A stretch of DNA of 64,000 nucleotides from contig JAJTBD010000004.1 of NCBI GenBank assembly GCA_021287075.1, positions 1 to 64,000 on the forward strand. The letters are read 5' to 3'. This DNA is from Micrococcales bacterium (GTDB taxonomy: Bacteria; Actinomycetota; Actinomycetes; Actinomycetales; Dermatophilaceae). The notes beneath the pieces were generated by a model. It was given only the letters and a program-made list of their open reading frames with translations, searched no databases and was not told where the DNA came from. Below, piece by piece: positions 18,396 through 27,271 of this stretch; positions within the stretch are counted from its first letter, which is position 1; every line of letters begins with the position of its first letter. The translations under genes and the position numbers were made by a program.

Positions 18396-18788
18396 TCAGG
18401 CCGGTTTGACCGCCAGGACCTGGCACGGGGCATCCAGGAGGATGCGCTGGGCGGACGAGCCGAGCAGCAGCTTGCCGACGGGACTGCGGTGGCGCATCCC
18501 GATCACGATCACCGACACGTGCTCGGCCCGGGCGACCTCGAGCAGCTCCTCGGCCGGGTCGCTGCCGTGGTCGACGACGCGCACCTCGAAGTCGAGGCCC
18601 GCCTCCTCGAGGTCGCGGCGGATGATCTCCAGCTGGTCTGCGCCCGCCCGGTGGCTGTCGGCCAGCCGGTCGTCGCGGACCTGGTTGACGACCAGCAGCC
18701 GCTCCGTGCGGCGCTTGGCCTCCTCGACGGCCGCGGTGAGCGCGGCCTCGCCATAGGCGTTGGGGATGTATCCGACAAGGACGGTCAT
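18396..18788 (-). CDS. universal stress protein, UspA family
   Basis: This 130-residue single-domain Usp starts [10 protein letters not shown] and ends with the ATP-binding pattern [31 protein letters not shown] (G-x2-x-x9-G-S/T), so it is probably a nucleotide-binding form. It overlaps the tctA stop by 4 bases and closes the tctCBA operon. Usp genes are often linked to transporters in actinobacteria, but its task here is not known. Confidence 0.88.
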   Translation of the reverse strand: MTVLVGYIPNAYGEAALTAAVEEAKRRTERLLVVNQVRDDRLADSHRAGADQLEIIRRDLEEAGLDFEVRVVDHGSDPAEELLEVARAEHVSVIVIGMRHRSPVGKLLLGSSAQRILLDAPCQVLAVKPA

Positions 18789-20284
18789 GCCACAGTCTCC
18801 TTGGGGGTGCGACGGACGAGGCGGGCGATCAGCGGCCAGAGGATCACGGCGGCAGCGATGGCGTAGGCCGCCCACGCCACCGGACCGCCGACCAGGCCCG
18901 AGATGTCGCCGCCGCTGGTCTGCAGCGATCGGCGCAGGTGCTTCTCCATGACGGGGCCCAGGATGACGCCGATGATGAGGGGCAGCACGGGCAGCCCGAA
19001 CCGGCGCATCAGGAAACCGAGCAGGCCAAGCGCGAGCAGCAGGTAGAGGTCGAACGGCTGCCCGTTGACGGCATACGCGCCCATGGACGAGAAGAAGAGG
19101 ATGCCGGCATAGAGATAGGGCCGCGGGATCTGGAGCAGCTTTGCCCAGGCCGGCGCCAGGGGCAGGTTGAGCACGAGCAGCATGAGGTTGCCGATGAAGA
19201 GGCTGGCCAGCAGGGCCCACACCATGTCGGGCTGCTTGGTCATCAGCAGGGGGCCGGGCTCCATGCCATAGCCCTTGATCGCCGCGAGCATGATCGCCGC
19301 CGTCGCGTTGGTCGGCAGGCCGAGGGCGAGCATCGGCACGAGCGTGCCTGCGGCGGAGGCGTTGTTGGCCGCCTCGGGCCCGGCGACGCCCTCGATCGCA
19401 CCCTTGCCGAACTCCTCGGGGTGCTTGGAGAGCTTCTTCTCGGTCATATACGACAGGAAGGTCGGGATCTCGGCGCCGCCGGCCGGGATCGCGCCGAAGG
19501 GGAAGCCGAAGGCCGTGCCGCGCAGCCACGGCTTCCAGGATCGCTTCCAGTCGCTCTTGCTCATCCACGGCTGGCCGACGGGGATGACCTCGGCGGCCTT
19601 GCGCCGCAGGTGGGCGGCGACCCAGAGGGCCTCGCCCATGGCGAAGATGCCGACTGCGACCACGACGACGTCGATGCCGTCGGCGAGGAATGAGTTGCCG
19701 AAGGTCAGGCGCTGCTGGCCGGTGACGAAGTCGATGCCGATCAGCCCGATCGTCAGGCCGACCAGCAGCGACGCGACGCCCCGCACCCGGGAGGCACCGA
19801 GCACCGCCGTGACGCCGACGAAGGCGACACAGATGATCGCGAAATACTCCGGCGAGCCCAGATTGACGGCGAAGTCGACAACTGGCGGCATGACGAGACA
19901 CAGCAGCAGCGTCGCGATGGTGCCGGCTACGAACGAGCCGATGGCCGCCGTCGAGAGGGCCTGCGCGGCCCGCCCGGCCTTGGCCATCTTGTTGCCCTCG
20001 ATCGAGGTGATGACCGACGACGACTCACCAGGGGTGTTGAGCAGGATCGACGTCGTCGAGCCGCCATACATGCCGCCGTAGAAGATCGCCGCGAAGAGGA
20101 TGAGCGCCTGGGTCGGCTCCATGCCGTAGGTGACCGGGAGCAGCAGCGCCACGGTCATGGCCGGGCCAATGCCGGGCAGCACGCCGACGGCGGTGCCCAC
20201 CGTCACGCCGAGCAGCGCGATGAGCAGGTTCATCGGCGTCAGGACGTCGGCGAAGCCGCCGAGGAGGTTGTTGATATTTTCCAT
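18785..20284 (-). CDS. tctA: tripartite tricarboxylate transporter, large membrane subunit
   Basis: This 499-residue TctA-family protein has about 12 membrane segments. Conserved loops include [17 protein letters not shown], the [19 protein letters not shown] motif near residue 70, and [17 protein letters not shown] near 260. TctA forms the substrate translocation channel, driven by an ion gradient. It overlaps tctB by one base (TGATG) and usp by four, so the operon is tightly coupled. Citrate is the classic substrate, but TTT systems also take other carboxylates. Confidence 0.93.
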   Translation of the reverse strand: MENINNLLGGFADVLTPMNLLIALLGVTVGTAVGVLPGIGPAMTVALLLPVTYGMEPTQALILFAAIFYGGMYGGSTTSILLNTPGESSSVITSIEGNKMAKAGRAAQALSTAAIGSFVAGTIATLLLCLVMPPVVDFAVNLGSPEYFAIICVAFVGVTAVLGASRVRGVASLLVGLTIGLIGIDFVTGQQRLTFGNSFLADGIDVVVVAVGIFAMGEALWVAAHLRRKAAEVIPVGQPWMSKSDWKRSWKPWLRGTAFGFPFGAIPAGGAEIPTFLSYMTEKKLSKHPEEFGKGAIEGVAGPEAANNASAAGTLVPMLALGLPTNATAAIMLAAIKGYGMEPGPLLMTKQPDMVWALLASLFIGNLMLLVLNLPLAPAWAKLLQIPRPYLYAGILFFSSMGAYAVNGQPFDLYLLLALGLLGFLMRRFGLPVLPLIIGVILGPVMEKHLRRSLQTSGGDISGLVGGPVAWAAYAIAAAVILWPLIARLVRRTPKETVA

Positions 20285-20862
20285 CAGAGAATCCCTTGGA
20301 GGATGCCGGCCGGCAGGTTGACCCCGAGTCCGATCGCGAAGCCATAGAAGGTGATCAGGGACAGCGTGAGGCCGATCAGGGTCGCGCGGATGATGTGCCG
20401 GCTGCCCAGCGCATAGGACGTGCCGGCGAAGAGCAGCGTGCCCGAGATGACCCAGCCGAGCGGCTGGATGAGCAGCGCGTTGGCGATGAAGACGGCGGCG
20501 AGCATGGCCAGGGTCTTCCAGTCGGCGGACTCGCCGAGGTCGACGTCCTCGCCGGCCTCCATCTCGCCGACCCCGCCACGGGCGATGTCGAGGGCATAGA
20601 GAGCCGCGGTGACCAGCAGCAGCGCCCCGACGACCAGGGGCATGGGCTTCGGCCCGATCGGGTCGTTGCTGCTCGTCACGTGCGCCAGTCGCAGGGCATC
20701 GCCGATCACCAGCAGGCCGAGCAGGCCGAGGGCGGCCGCGACGCCGAACTGGGCACGGTCCGGGCCGCGGCTCTCGCCGTCGTGTCCCGTCAGCTCCTGG
20801 TATGCCGCAGAGGCGGCGGGCTCGTGGCCCGCCGCCTCGGGGGACGGGGCGGCGTGGCTCAC
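20284..20862 (-). CDS. tctB: tripartite tricarboxylate transporter, small membrane subunit
   Basis: This 192-residue protein has a cytoplasmic N-terminal stretch of about 45 residues followed by four predicted membrane segments in the TctB pattern ([24 protein letters not shown] near residue 65, and a paired helix around [19 protein letters not shown]). It is the poorly conserved accessory subunit of the TctABC transporter. It starts at a GTG overlapping the tctC stop (GTGA). Confidence 0.87.
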   Translation of the reverse strand: MSHAAPSPEAAGHEPAASAAYQELTGHDGESRGPDRAQFGVAAALGLLGLLVIGDALRLAHVTSSNDPIGPKPMPLVVGALLLVTAALYALDIARGGVGEMEAGEDVDLGESADWKTLAMLAAVFIANALLIQPLGWVISGTLLFAGTSYALGSRHIIRATLIGLTLSLITFYGFAIGLGVNLPAGILQGIL

Positions 20863-21884
20863 GCCAGGCCCAGCTGCGTCAGGGTGTCGGCCACCGACTT
20901 GTCCTGCTCGGTGAGGAAGGTGCCGAACTCGTCACCGGTCACGAAGGCGTCGGTCCAGCCGCGCTTCTCCAGCTCGGCCTTCCAGCCGGCGGAGTCGTGC
21001 ATCCTGGTGAAGGCATCGATCCAGACCTTCTTGTCGGCGTCAGAGATGCCGGGAGGGGCCACGACGCCGCGCCAGTTGGTGAAGGTCATGTCGATGCCCT
21101 GGTCCTTGAGGGTCTTGACGTCCTTGAGGGCGTCGACCGGCTTGTCGGACGTGACCGCCAGGACACGCACATCGCCCGCCTCGACCTGGTCGAGGAACTC
21201 GCCGAACCCGCTGGCGCCGAAGGCGATCTTGTTGCCCAGGAGCGCGGGGAGGAGCTCGCCGCCACCGTCATAGGAGACGAAGGAGACCTGCTTGGGGTCG
21301 ATGCCCACGGCCTTGGCGAGCTGCATCGGGAGCAGGTGGTCGGGGCCGCCGGGCGAGGAGCCACCGCCGACGGTGACCTTCTTGGGGTCGGCCTTCCAGG
21401 CCTTCACCAGGTCGTCCATCGACTTGTAGGGGGAGTCCTTGGGCACGACGATCGCACCGGCCTCCTCGATCAGCTTGGCGATCGGGGTGGTCTCGTTGAG
21501 CTTGGCCTTGGACTTCTGGGTGTAGGCCGCGCCGACGACGCCGAGGCCCATCTGCATGGCCAGCTTGCCGTTGCCCTTCTCGTTGACGACGCGCTGGAGG
21601 CCGACGGTGCCACCGGCACCCGGCAGGTTGAAGACCTGGACCGTCTTGGTGATCTTCTCGGTCTCCATCACCTTGGCCGCGGTGCGGGCGGTCGTGTCAT
21701 AGCCGCCACCGGGGGCGTTGGGGACCATGTACTGCAGGCCCGAGGCGGGGGTGGCGCTCGCGGAGCCGGAGGCCGACCCGGAGCCGGAGGACCCGGCGTC
21801 CTTGGCGGTGGCACCGCACGCCGACAGGGCGAGCGCAGAGGCGACGGCCACGGCTGCGGCGCGGAGAGGAAGGCGGGGGCTCAT
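20859..21884 (-). CDS. tctC: tripartite tricarboxylate transporter, receptor lipoprotein
   Basis: This 341-residue Bug/TctC-family receptor has a lipoprotein signal with Cys near residue 23 (ALSACGATA) and a Gly/Ser linker. The mature part contains the Bug signature [15 protein letters not shown] and the [11 protein letters not shown] loop that contacts carboxylate. It delivers the substrate to TctAB. AAAGG precedes the start. It is the promoter-proximal gene, divergent from a CitA/DcuS-type sensor kinase that probably senses the same carboxylate. Confidence 0.93.
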   Translation of the reverse strand: MSPRLPLRAAAVAVASALALSACGATAKDAGSSGSGSASGSASATPASGLQYMVPNAPGGGYDTTARTAAKVMETEKITKTVQVFNLPGAGGTVGLQRVVNEKGNGKLAMQMGLGVVGAAYTQKSKAKLNETTPIAKLIEEAGAIVVPKDSPYKSMDDLVKAWKADPKKVTVGGGSSPGGPDHLLPMQLAKAVGIDPKQVSFVSYDGGGELLPALLGNKIAFGASGFGEFLDQVEAGDVRVLAVTSDKPVDALKDVKTLKDQGIDMTFTNWRGVVAPPGISDADKKVWIDAFTRMHDSAGWKAELEKRGWTDAFVTGDEFGTFLTEQDKSVADTLTQLGLA

Positions 21885-21983
21885 CGTCGAACCTTTCGTG
21901 AAGGGGTTGTCCGGCGCGGGCTTCCCAACTGCGGTCGGCCAGCGGCATGATCGTGGCCCCTGCGGGTCGCGCTCGTCTCGCTT

Positions 21984-23621
21984 GTGTCAGCAGAGAAGGT
22001 TGAGTTCATAGTGGTCACGCGGTGGCGCCCCAGTCTCACGGGCCAGCTCCTCGCCGGACAGGCCGCCATCCTGCTGACCGCTCTGCTGGCCGTGGCCCTG
22101 GTCTCCCTGGCCCAGTCGACCTCCACGTTCGAGCGGGTGGAAGGGCGGCGGGTGACCGCGCTGGCAGAGATGACGGCCGCCCAGCCGCTCGTGCGGCATA
22201 CCCTCTCCGAGCCGGCCCAGCGCACCGCCCTGGCGACCTATGCGCAGTCACTGGTGGCCCAGTCCGGTGTCGACCTGGTCATCATCGCCGACCCGGACGA
22301 GCGCATCCGGGTCTCGACGGGCGCGCGCGAGGAGGGGGCGGCGCTGCCGGTCGGGGCAGAGTCGGTGCGCACCGGCGGTGGGTGGACGGGGCGGCTGGAC
22401 GCCTTCGGACAGACGCAGCTGGCCGCGCAGGTGCCCGTCCTCGACGACACCGCCGGGCATGTCGGCCAGCAGCTCGGCACGGTCATGGTGGGCGTCGACT
22501 ATCCCTCCATCGCCGACCGTCTGAGAGGGGCCTCCAGCTATCTGCTGACCTATCTCGGCATCGCGGGAGTCCTTGGGGGACTTGGCTCCTGGGCCCTCGC
22601 GCGGCGCATCAAGCGACAGACGCTCGGCCTCGAGCCCCATGAGATCGCGGGGCTCGCCGAGCACCGGGAGGCGCTCCTGCACGGCCTGGCCGAGGGCGTC
22701 GTGGCGCTCGACACCCGTGGTCGGATCACCCTCGTCAACGACATCGCCCGGCGGCTGCTCGACTTCCCCGAGCACGCCGTCGGCATGGCCCTGCCCGACC
22801 TGCGGGTCAACGGCCGGCTGCTCGACGTGCTGACGGGGGTGGCCAGCGACGGGCGAGACGAGGTCGCCATCCGGCACGGCCGGGTGCTCGTGCTCAACCG
22901 CATGGAGGTGGAGCAGGACAGCAAGCCGATCGGCAGCGTCACAACCGTGCGCGACCGCACCGAGCTGGCCGACCTCGAGCGGGAGATCGGCGCCTTCCGC
23001 TCCGCCACGCAGGTCCTGCGCGCCCAGGCGCACGAGTTCTCCAACCAGCTGCACACGATCTCCGGGCTGATCCAGCTGGGCGAGCACGACGAGGTCGTCG
23101 ACTATGTCGCCGCGCTCAGCAGCGCCCGCGAGTCGCTCGACCTCCAGATCACCAGCCGCATCCGCGACAACGCGATCGCCGCGCTGGTGCTCGCCAAACA
23201 TGCGCAGGCGGCAGAGCGCCGTGTCGACCTGCGGGTGGCCGACGACTGCGACCTCGACCGGCTGCGGCCGGAGGACTCGGCCGATGTGGCGACCGTGCTG
23301 GGCAATCTCGTCGACAACGCGGTCGATGCCGTGGCGGACCTCGCCGGCGAGCGGTGGGTGGAGACCGGTGTCCACCAGGACGCCGCGACCGTGCGCGTGG
23401 TGGTGCGTGACTCCGGTCCCGGCGTCGAGCCGGAGCTGACCCAGGAGGTCTTCACCCGCGGATTCACCACCAAGGTGGCCGAGTCCGGGGAGCGCGGCAT
23501 CGGGCTGGCCCTGACCCGACTGGTCTGCACACGGCGCGGCGGCGAGGTGCGGGTCACCAACACCCCCGATGGCGCTATGTTCACAGCGGACATGACCATC
23601 ACTCCCCTGGACCCCGCATGA
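21984..23621 (+). CDS. CitA/DcuS-family sensor histidine kinase
   Basis: This kinase of about 545 residues has a first membrane helix near residues 20-43, an extracellular Cache/PDC domain (about 45-180), a second helix (about 185-208), a PAS domain, a His-box HEFSNQLHTISGLIQLG near residue 351, and the ATPase with N-box LGNLVDNAVDAV and GERGIGLAL. This is the CitA/DcuS/DctB layout for sensing outside carboxylates. A GTG at 22011 with a better-placed GAGAAGG is an alternative start. The stop overlaps the regulator start. Its divergence from tctCBA suggests it controls that operon. Confidence 0.9.
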   Translation: MSAEKVEFIVVTRWRPSLTGQLLAGQAAILLTALLAVALVSLAQSTSTFERVEGRRVTALAEMTAAQPLVRHTLSEPAQRTALATYAQSLVAQSGVDLVIIADPDERIRVSTGAREEGAALPVGAESVRTGGGWTGRLDAFGQTQLAAQVPVLDDTAGHVGQQLGTVMVGVDYPSIADRLRGASSYLLTYLGIAGVLGGLGSWALARRIKRQTLGLEPHEIAGLAEHREALLHGLAEGVVALDTRGRITLVNDIARRLLDFPEHAVGMALPDLRVNGRLLDVLTGVASDGRDEVAIRHGRVLVLNRMEVEQDSKPIGSVTTVRDRTELADLEREIGAFRSATQVLRAQAHEFSNQLHTISGLIQLGEHDEVVDYVAALSSARESLDLQITSRIRDNAIAALVLAKHAQAAERRVDLRVADDCDLDRLRPEDSADVATVLGNLVDNAVDAVADLAGERWVETGVHQDAATVRVVVRDSGPGVEPELTQEVFTRGFTTKVAESGERGIGLALTRLVCTRRGGEVRVTNTPDGAMFTADMTITPLDPA

Positions 23622-24289
23622 TCCGCGTGCTCATCGTCGACGACGACTTCATGGTCGCGCGGATCCACCGTGGCTTCGTCGAGCGGATCAACGGCTTCGA
23701 GGTGGTCGGCTCGGCGGGCAACGGCGCCGATGCGCTGACCGCAGCCGCGGGACTCGAGCCCGACCTCGTCCTGCTCGATCTCTATCTGCCGGACGCCTTC
23801 GGGCTCGATGTCACCGCCCAGCTCGCGGCCGAGGGCGTCGACGCCGATGTCATGGTCATCAGCGCGGCCAAAGAGGCCGACACGGTGCGCCGCGCGGTGC
23901 GTCAGGGTGTGGTCGACTATCTGCTCAAGCCCTTTGCCTTCGAGGACCTGCGGGTGCGCCTGGAGAGGTATGCCGCCGCGCGGCACCGCATGAACCTCAC
24001 CGAGGTCACGGGCCAGGACGACATCGACCGGGCCCTCGGCAGGGACGCCGCCGGGGCCCCCGGAGGGACACTGCCCAAGGGGCTCAGCCCCGAGACCCTC
24101 CGGCTGGTCGAGGACGCGGTGGCCGCGGCCGACTCGGTCTCGGCGACCGAGTGCGCCGAGGCCGTCGGCCTCTCCCGGGTGAGCGCCCGGCGCTATCTCG
24201 AGCACCTCGTCACCACGGGCCGGGCCAGTGTCACCCTCCGCTACGGGACCACCGGCCGGCCCGAGCGCCGGTACGCGCGCTCCGGCTGA
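23618..24289 (+). CDS. CitB/DctR-family response regulator
   Basis: This 223-residue regulator has a receiver domain with the acidic pair VDDDF, phosphoacceptor Asp in LVLLDLYLPD near residue 54, and Lys in YLLKPFAF. The C-terminal region (about 148-223) is the CitB-type winged helix (SVSATECAEAVGLSRVSARRYLEHL). It partners with the upstream kinase, with which it overlaps by four bases (ATGA), and likely activates tctCBA. Confidence 0.92.
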   Translation: MIRVLIVDDDFMVARIHRGFVERINGFEVVGSAGNGADALTAAAGLEPDLVLLDLYLPDAFGLDVTAQLAAEGVDADVMVISAAKEADTVRRAVRQGVVDYLLKPFAFEDLRVRLERYAAARHRMNLTEVTGQDDIDRALGRDAAGAPGGTLPKGLSPETLRLVEDAVAAADSVSATECAEAVGLSRVSARRYLEHLVTTGRASVTLRYGTTGRPERRYARSG

Positions 24290-24310
24290 GCGCGGCATAC
24301 CCTCGGGTCC

Positions 24311-24799
24311 ATGAGCGCAGCACAGGTGAGTGACGGCGAGGAGCGGGCGGTCGCGGCATACCGCGCGCTGGGCGTGCAGGCGCAGATCACGAGGCACGGG
24401 CGGGTTGGCTCGCTCGAGGAGGCCGCCCGGGCCCGCGGGGTGGAGCCACGCGACATCATCAAGACGCTGGTGGTGCGCCGTGGCGAGGGGGACTACCTCT
24501 TTGTGCTCGTGCCCGGTGACCGCGAGATCTCCTGGCCCAGACTGCGCACCCACCTCGGCGTCAACCGCCTGTCGATGCCCGACGCCGAGACCGCTAGGGA
24601 GGCAACAGGATACGAGCGAGGGACGATCACACCTTTTGGCTCGACCACCGCCTGGCCGGTCATCGCCGACGCGACGATCCCCGGCCGCCGGGTCTCGCTT
24701 GGCGCGGGCGCCCACGGCGTCGCCGCCACCGTCGACTCCGACGAGGCGCTGAGCGCGCTCGGCGCCGAGGTCGCCGACGTCACCGATCCCATCGGCTGA
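24311..24799 (+). CDS. ybaK: YbaK/EbsC-family aminoacyl-tRNA deacylase
   Basis: This 162-residue protein has the YbaK fold with phrases DIIKTLVVRRGEGDYLFVLVPGDREISW and ATGYERGTITPFGSTTAWPVIAD. Family members hydrolyse mischarged tRNAs such as Cys-tRNA(Pro), using a conserved Lys in the first phrase. It follows the regulator gene by 21 bases that contain one copy of the dispersed GCGGCATACC word. Substrate choice (Cys-, Pro- or Ala-tRNA) cannot be read from the sequence. Confidence 0.88.
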   Translation: MSAAQVSDGEERAVAAYRALGVQAQITRHGRVGSLEEAARARGVEPRDIIKTLVVRRGEGDYLFVLVPGDREISWPRLRTHLGVNRLSMPDAETAREATGYERGTITPFGSTTAWPVIADATIPGRRVSLGAGAHGVAATVDSDEALSALGAEVADVTDPIG

Positions 24800-24820
24800 C
24801 CGGGGCCAGCAGACAGCGCA

Positions 24821-24852
24821 GGTGCCGCGACCCCCAGGATGGTCGCGGCACC
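24821..24852. terminator. bidirectional hairpin between ybaK and dsrE-like gene
   Basis: Perfect 12-base arms GGTGCCGCGACC and GGTCGCGGCACC enclose an 8-base loop between two convergent genes. Confidence 0.75.
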
Positions 24853-24869
24853 CGAGTGCGGTGATCTCC

Positions 24870-25424
24870 TCAGACGAAGATGATCTGGGCGCCCTCGCTG
24901 AGCTCCATGAAGTCTGTCGCGGAGATGACGCCCTCGACGCCGTCTACGAGGTCCTCCTCATTGAGCTTCATCATGTCGAAGGACAGCCGGCAGGCCCACA
25001 GATGCCCGCCCATGTCCTGGATGTGCTCGACCATCTCAGGGATCGTCGGGATGTCGAGGTCGGCGATCTGCTTCTTCATCATCTTGGTCGCGGCGCTCGT
25101 CATGCCCGGCACACCGCCGAGGACCTGTGGCATCGACATGTTCTCCAGGCCGGGCTTGAGCCGGGCCAGCTCGGGCATGTGCATGGCGGTGTTGCCGACC
25201 ATCGAGAACTTGAGGTTGTCCTGGGTCTTCTTGTTGATGATGTCGAAGCCCCAGAAGGTGAAGAAGATGTGGGTCTCGATGCCCTCGCCGAGCGCGGCGC
25301 TGGCGAGGATCAGGCCCGGGTAGGCCATGTCGAGGTTGCCCTTGGAGCAGATGACGACGAGCTTGCGCTCGCCTGAGTCGGCGTCGTCGTCGCCGAAGTC
25401 GGGGATGATCGGGGTGTCGGTCAT
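24870..25424 (-). CDS. DsrE/DsrF/DrsH-like sulfur-transfer protein
   Basis: This 184-residue protein resembles the DsrE2-like peroxiredoxin-family group: KLVVICSKGNLDMAYPGLILASAALGEG, FFTFWGFDIINKK, and the late WACRLSFDMM Cys. The Cys in ICSKGN near residue 26 and the Cys in WACRLS are candidates for carrying persulfide sulfur. No membrane segment is evident. It is the last gene of a three-gene operon with a TusE/DsrC-like protein and an SQR-like flavoprotein, implying handling of sulfide-derived sulfur in the cytoplasm. Confidence 0.88.
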   Translation of the reverse strand: MTDTPIIPDFGDDDADSGERKLVVICSKGNLDMAYPGLILASAALGEGIETHIFFTFWGFDIINKKTQDNLKFSMVGNTAMHMPELARLKPGLENMSMPQVLGGVPGMTSAATKMMKKQIADLDIPTIPEMVEHIQDMGGHLWACRLSFDMMKLNEEDLVDGVEGVISATDFMELSEGAQIIFV

Positions 25425-25469
25425 GATGGGTCTCCTTGTGGCGCAGGGGTACTGGGATCAGAGGCCGGG

Positions 25470-25787
25470 TCAGACACAGCCGACCGGCTTGGGCACGCCA
25501 GCGATATAGGACATCTTCTTGGCCGGCTTCTTGGGGAAGAGCGCGAAGAGCTCCTTGACGTTGAAGCCGCCGGCGGTGGACATCCGGCGCAGGGTCGGGG
25601 TCACCTTGTCGTTGGCCTGGTAGTCCTCGCGCATGAAGCGGATGGGGGCCCAGTGGGCGTCGGTCATCTCGATGCCGATCTGCCTGGCGAGCTCGACGGC
25701 CAGCGCCTCGTCCCACTCGTCGGGGTTGACCAGGAACCCCTCCTCGTTGACGTCGATCCGGCGGCCCGCGATGGTCGTGGTGGGCAT
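25470..25787 (-). CDS. TusE/DsrC-like sulfur relay protein
   Basis: This 105-residue protein has the family features ITVDEEGFLVNPDEW-like start (RRIDVNEEGFLVNPDEWDE) and the C-terminal arm KKMSYIAGVPKPVGCV with the invariant penultimate Cys. The second Cys found about ten residues earlier in true DsrC is absent (Tyr there), so it is the single-Cys TusE-like form. It likely carries a persulfide from DsrE-like or flavoprotein partners. A good ribosome site (AAGGAGAG) precedes the ATG. Confidence 0.9.
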   Translation of the reverse strand: MPTTTIAGRRIDVNEEGFLVNPDEWDEALAVELARQIGIEMTDAHWAPIRFMREDYQANDKVTPTLRRMSTAGGFNVKELFALFPKKPAKKMSYIAGVPKPVGCV

Positions 25788-25808
25788 GGTGTCTCTCCTT
25801 GGTGGTGG

Positions 25809-27071
25809 TCAGTGGCCGGCCGCGGCCATGGACGGGTCGGCGGGGATCTTGCCGGTCATCGACATCGCCGCGGGGAGCGGGATGGGCCGGCCGGGCAGCA
25901 GCATGTGCCAGTAGATGTGCTCGAAGGCGAGCTTGCCGAGGTGGTTGGAGCGCGACTCCTTGAGCAGCTGCATGGGCCCGACCCTGGGCAGCGGGAAGGT
26001 GCCGGTGAGCGGCTGGGTCTCGTAGTTGAAGTCGAGCAGCAGGCCCTTGCCGCGGCCGGACTCGACGAAGCAGTTGGCGTGGCCGTCGAAGGAGTGCGTC
26101 ATCGGCTCGCCCTTGGCCAGCGCGACGAAGTTGTCGACGAAGACATCGGCCTCGAAGTGCGCGACCGAGCCGGCCTTGCTGGTGGGCACATTGCTCGCGT
26201 CGCCGAGCACGAAGATGTCGTCGTGTGCGACCGAGCGCAGCGTGTGCTTGTCGACGGGGATGAAGCCCAGCTCGTCGCCCAGGCCGGAGTCGATGATGAA
26301 CTGCTGGCCCATGTTGAGCGGCACCGTCACGAGCAGGTCGAAGGGGATCTCGCGCTCGTCATAGGACACGATCGCCTGGGCCTCGTTGTCGATCGACTCG
26401 ATCATGAAGTCGGTCTCGACCTCGATGCCGCGCTCGGTGAGCAGGTGCCCGAGGGTCGCCGACGCGACCGGCTTGGTGAAGGCGCCGTCGAGCGGGGTGA
26501 CATAGGTGATCGAGACCTTGTCGCGGATGCCGCGCCTGGTGAGGTAGTCGTCGGCGAGGAAGCTGAACTCCAGCGGCGCGACCGGGCACTTGATCGGCAT
26601 CTCGGTGATGTGCACGACGAGCCGCCCGCCGGTGAAGCGCTCCAGCGCCTGGTGCAGGGCGGCCGATCCCTCGAGGGTGTAGAAGTCGAAAACCTTTGTG
26701 TGCCAGAGCTCCCCGTCGGCCATGCCGGGCGTCTGGTCGGGCCGGGGCACTGCGCCGGTGGTCACGATCAGGTAGTCGTAGTCGAGCGTCCGCCCGCCCT
26801 TGAGCAGGACCGACTTGCCGTCGGCATCGATGCGCTCCACCTCGGCGAGGGTGAAGTCGACGCCGTCGGGCAGGAAGCGCCAACGGGGTTTGACGATCTG
26901 CCTGGGCGAGTAGATGCCGAACGGGATGAAGAGGTAGCCGGGCTGGTAGTGGTGACTGTCATCGCGGTCGACGACGGTGATCTGCCACTCCGCTTCGGCA
27001 AGCTCCTTGCGCAGCCGGTTGGCCAGGATCGTGCCGGCCGTGCCGGCACCGAGGATGAGCAGTTTCCGCAT
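25809..27071 (-). CDS. SQR-like FAD-dependent oxidoreductase
   Basis: This 420-residue flavoprotein begins with a Rossmann motif LLILGAGTAGTILANRL and contains the SQR-family phrases HHYQPGYLFIPFG and VLGDASNVPTSKAGSVAHFEA, plus two Cys residues (KCPVAP near residue 166 and NCFVES near 351). Sulfide:quinone oxidoreductases oxidise sulfide to persulfide at the membrane and use Cys pairs at similar places. The start at 27071 is preceded by GGAAGG; a longer frame upstream is unsupported. It leads the operon with the TusE-like and DsrE-like genes behind a CsoR/CstR-type operator. Confidence 0.87.
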   Translation of the reverse strand: MRKLLILGAGTAGTILANRLRKELAEAEWQITVVDRDDSHHYQPGYLFIPFGIYSPRQIVKPRWRFLPDGVDFTLAEVERIDADGKSVLLKGGRTLDYDYLIVTTGAVPRPDQTPGMADGELWHTKVFDFYTLEGSAALHQALERFTGGRLVVHITEMPIKCPVAPLEFSFLADDYLTRRGIRDKVSITYVTPLDGAFTKPVASATLGHLLTERGIEVETDFMIESIDNEAQAIVSYDEREIPFDLLVTVPLNMGQQFIIDSGLGDELGFIPVDKHTLRSVAHDDIFVLGDASNVPTSKAGSVAHFEADVFVDNFVALAKGEPMTHSFDGHANCFVESGRGKGLLLDFNYETQPLTGTFPLPRVGPMQLLKESRSNHLGKLAFEHIYWHMLLPGRPIPLPAAMSMTGKIPADPSMAAAGH

Positions 27072-27148
27072 GGCGGCGTGTCCTTCCGGCCCCGCTCGCC
27101 GCGCGAGGGTGGGCGCGGGCAGACAGGGGTGGGGCCTCCCCCACGATA

Positions 27149-27164
27149 ATACCCCCGAGGGTAT
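27149..27164 (-). promoter_or_regulatory. CsoR/CstR-type operator before the sulfur operon
   Basis: ATACCCCCGAGGGTAT is a 16-base palindrome with perfect 6-base arms. It matches the ATACCC...GGGTAT form bound by CsoR-family repressors, including persulfide-sensing CstR. A TATTAT hexamer at 27146-27151 on the minus strand could be the -10 element, so binding would block transcription. The regulator gene is not in the window. Confidence 0.75.
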
Positions 27165-27271
27165 GCCGCGCAAGCGGCTCCCGATGTCCGCTATGTCACG
27201 TTTGGGGAGCCTGACCGCGAGCCGGCCGCGCGGCATACCGCGTGTCGGTGGGGCTCATCTAGGGTCGAGGC

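Noticed and set aside
25653..27149. 498-codon plus-strand frame opposite the SQR-like gene
   Set aside because: Low-complexity Gly/Asp/Arg/His text typical of antisense frames in GC-rich DNA; the minus-strand gene has clear motifs.
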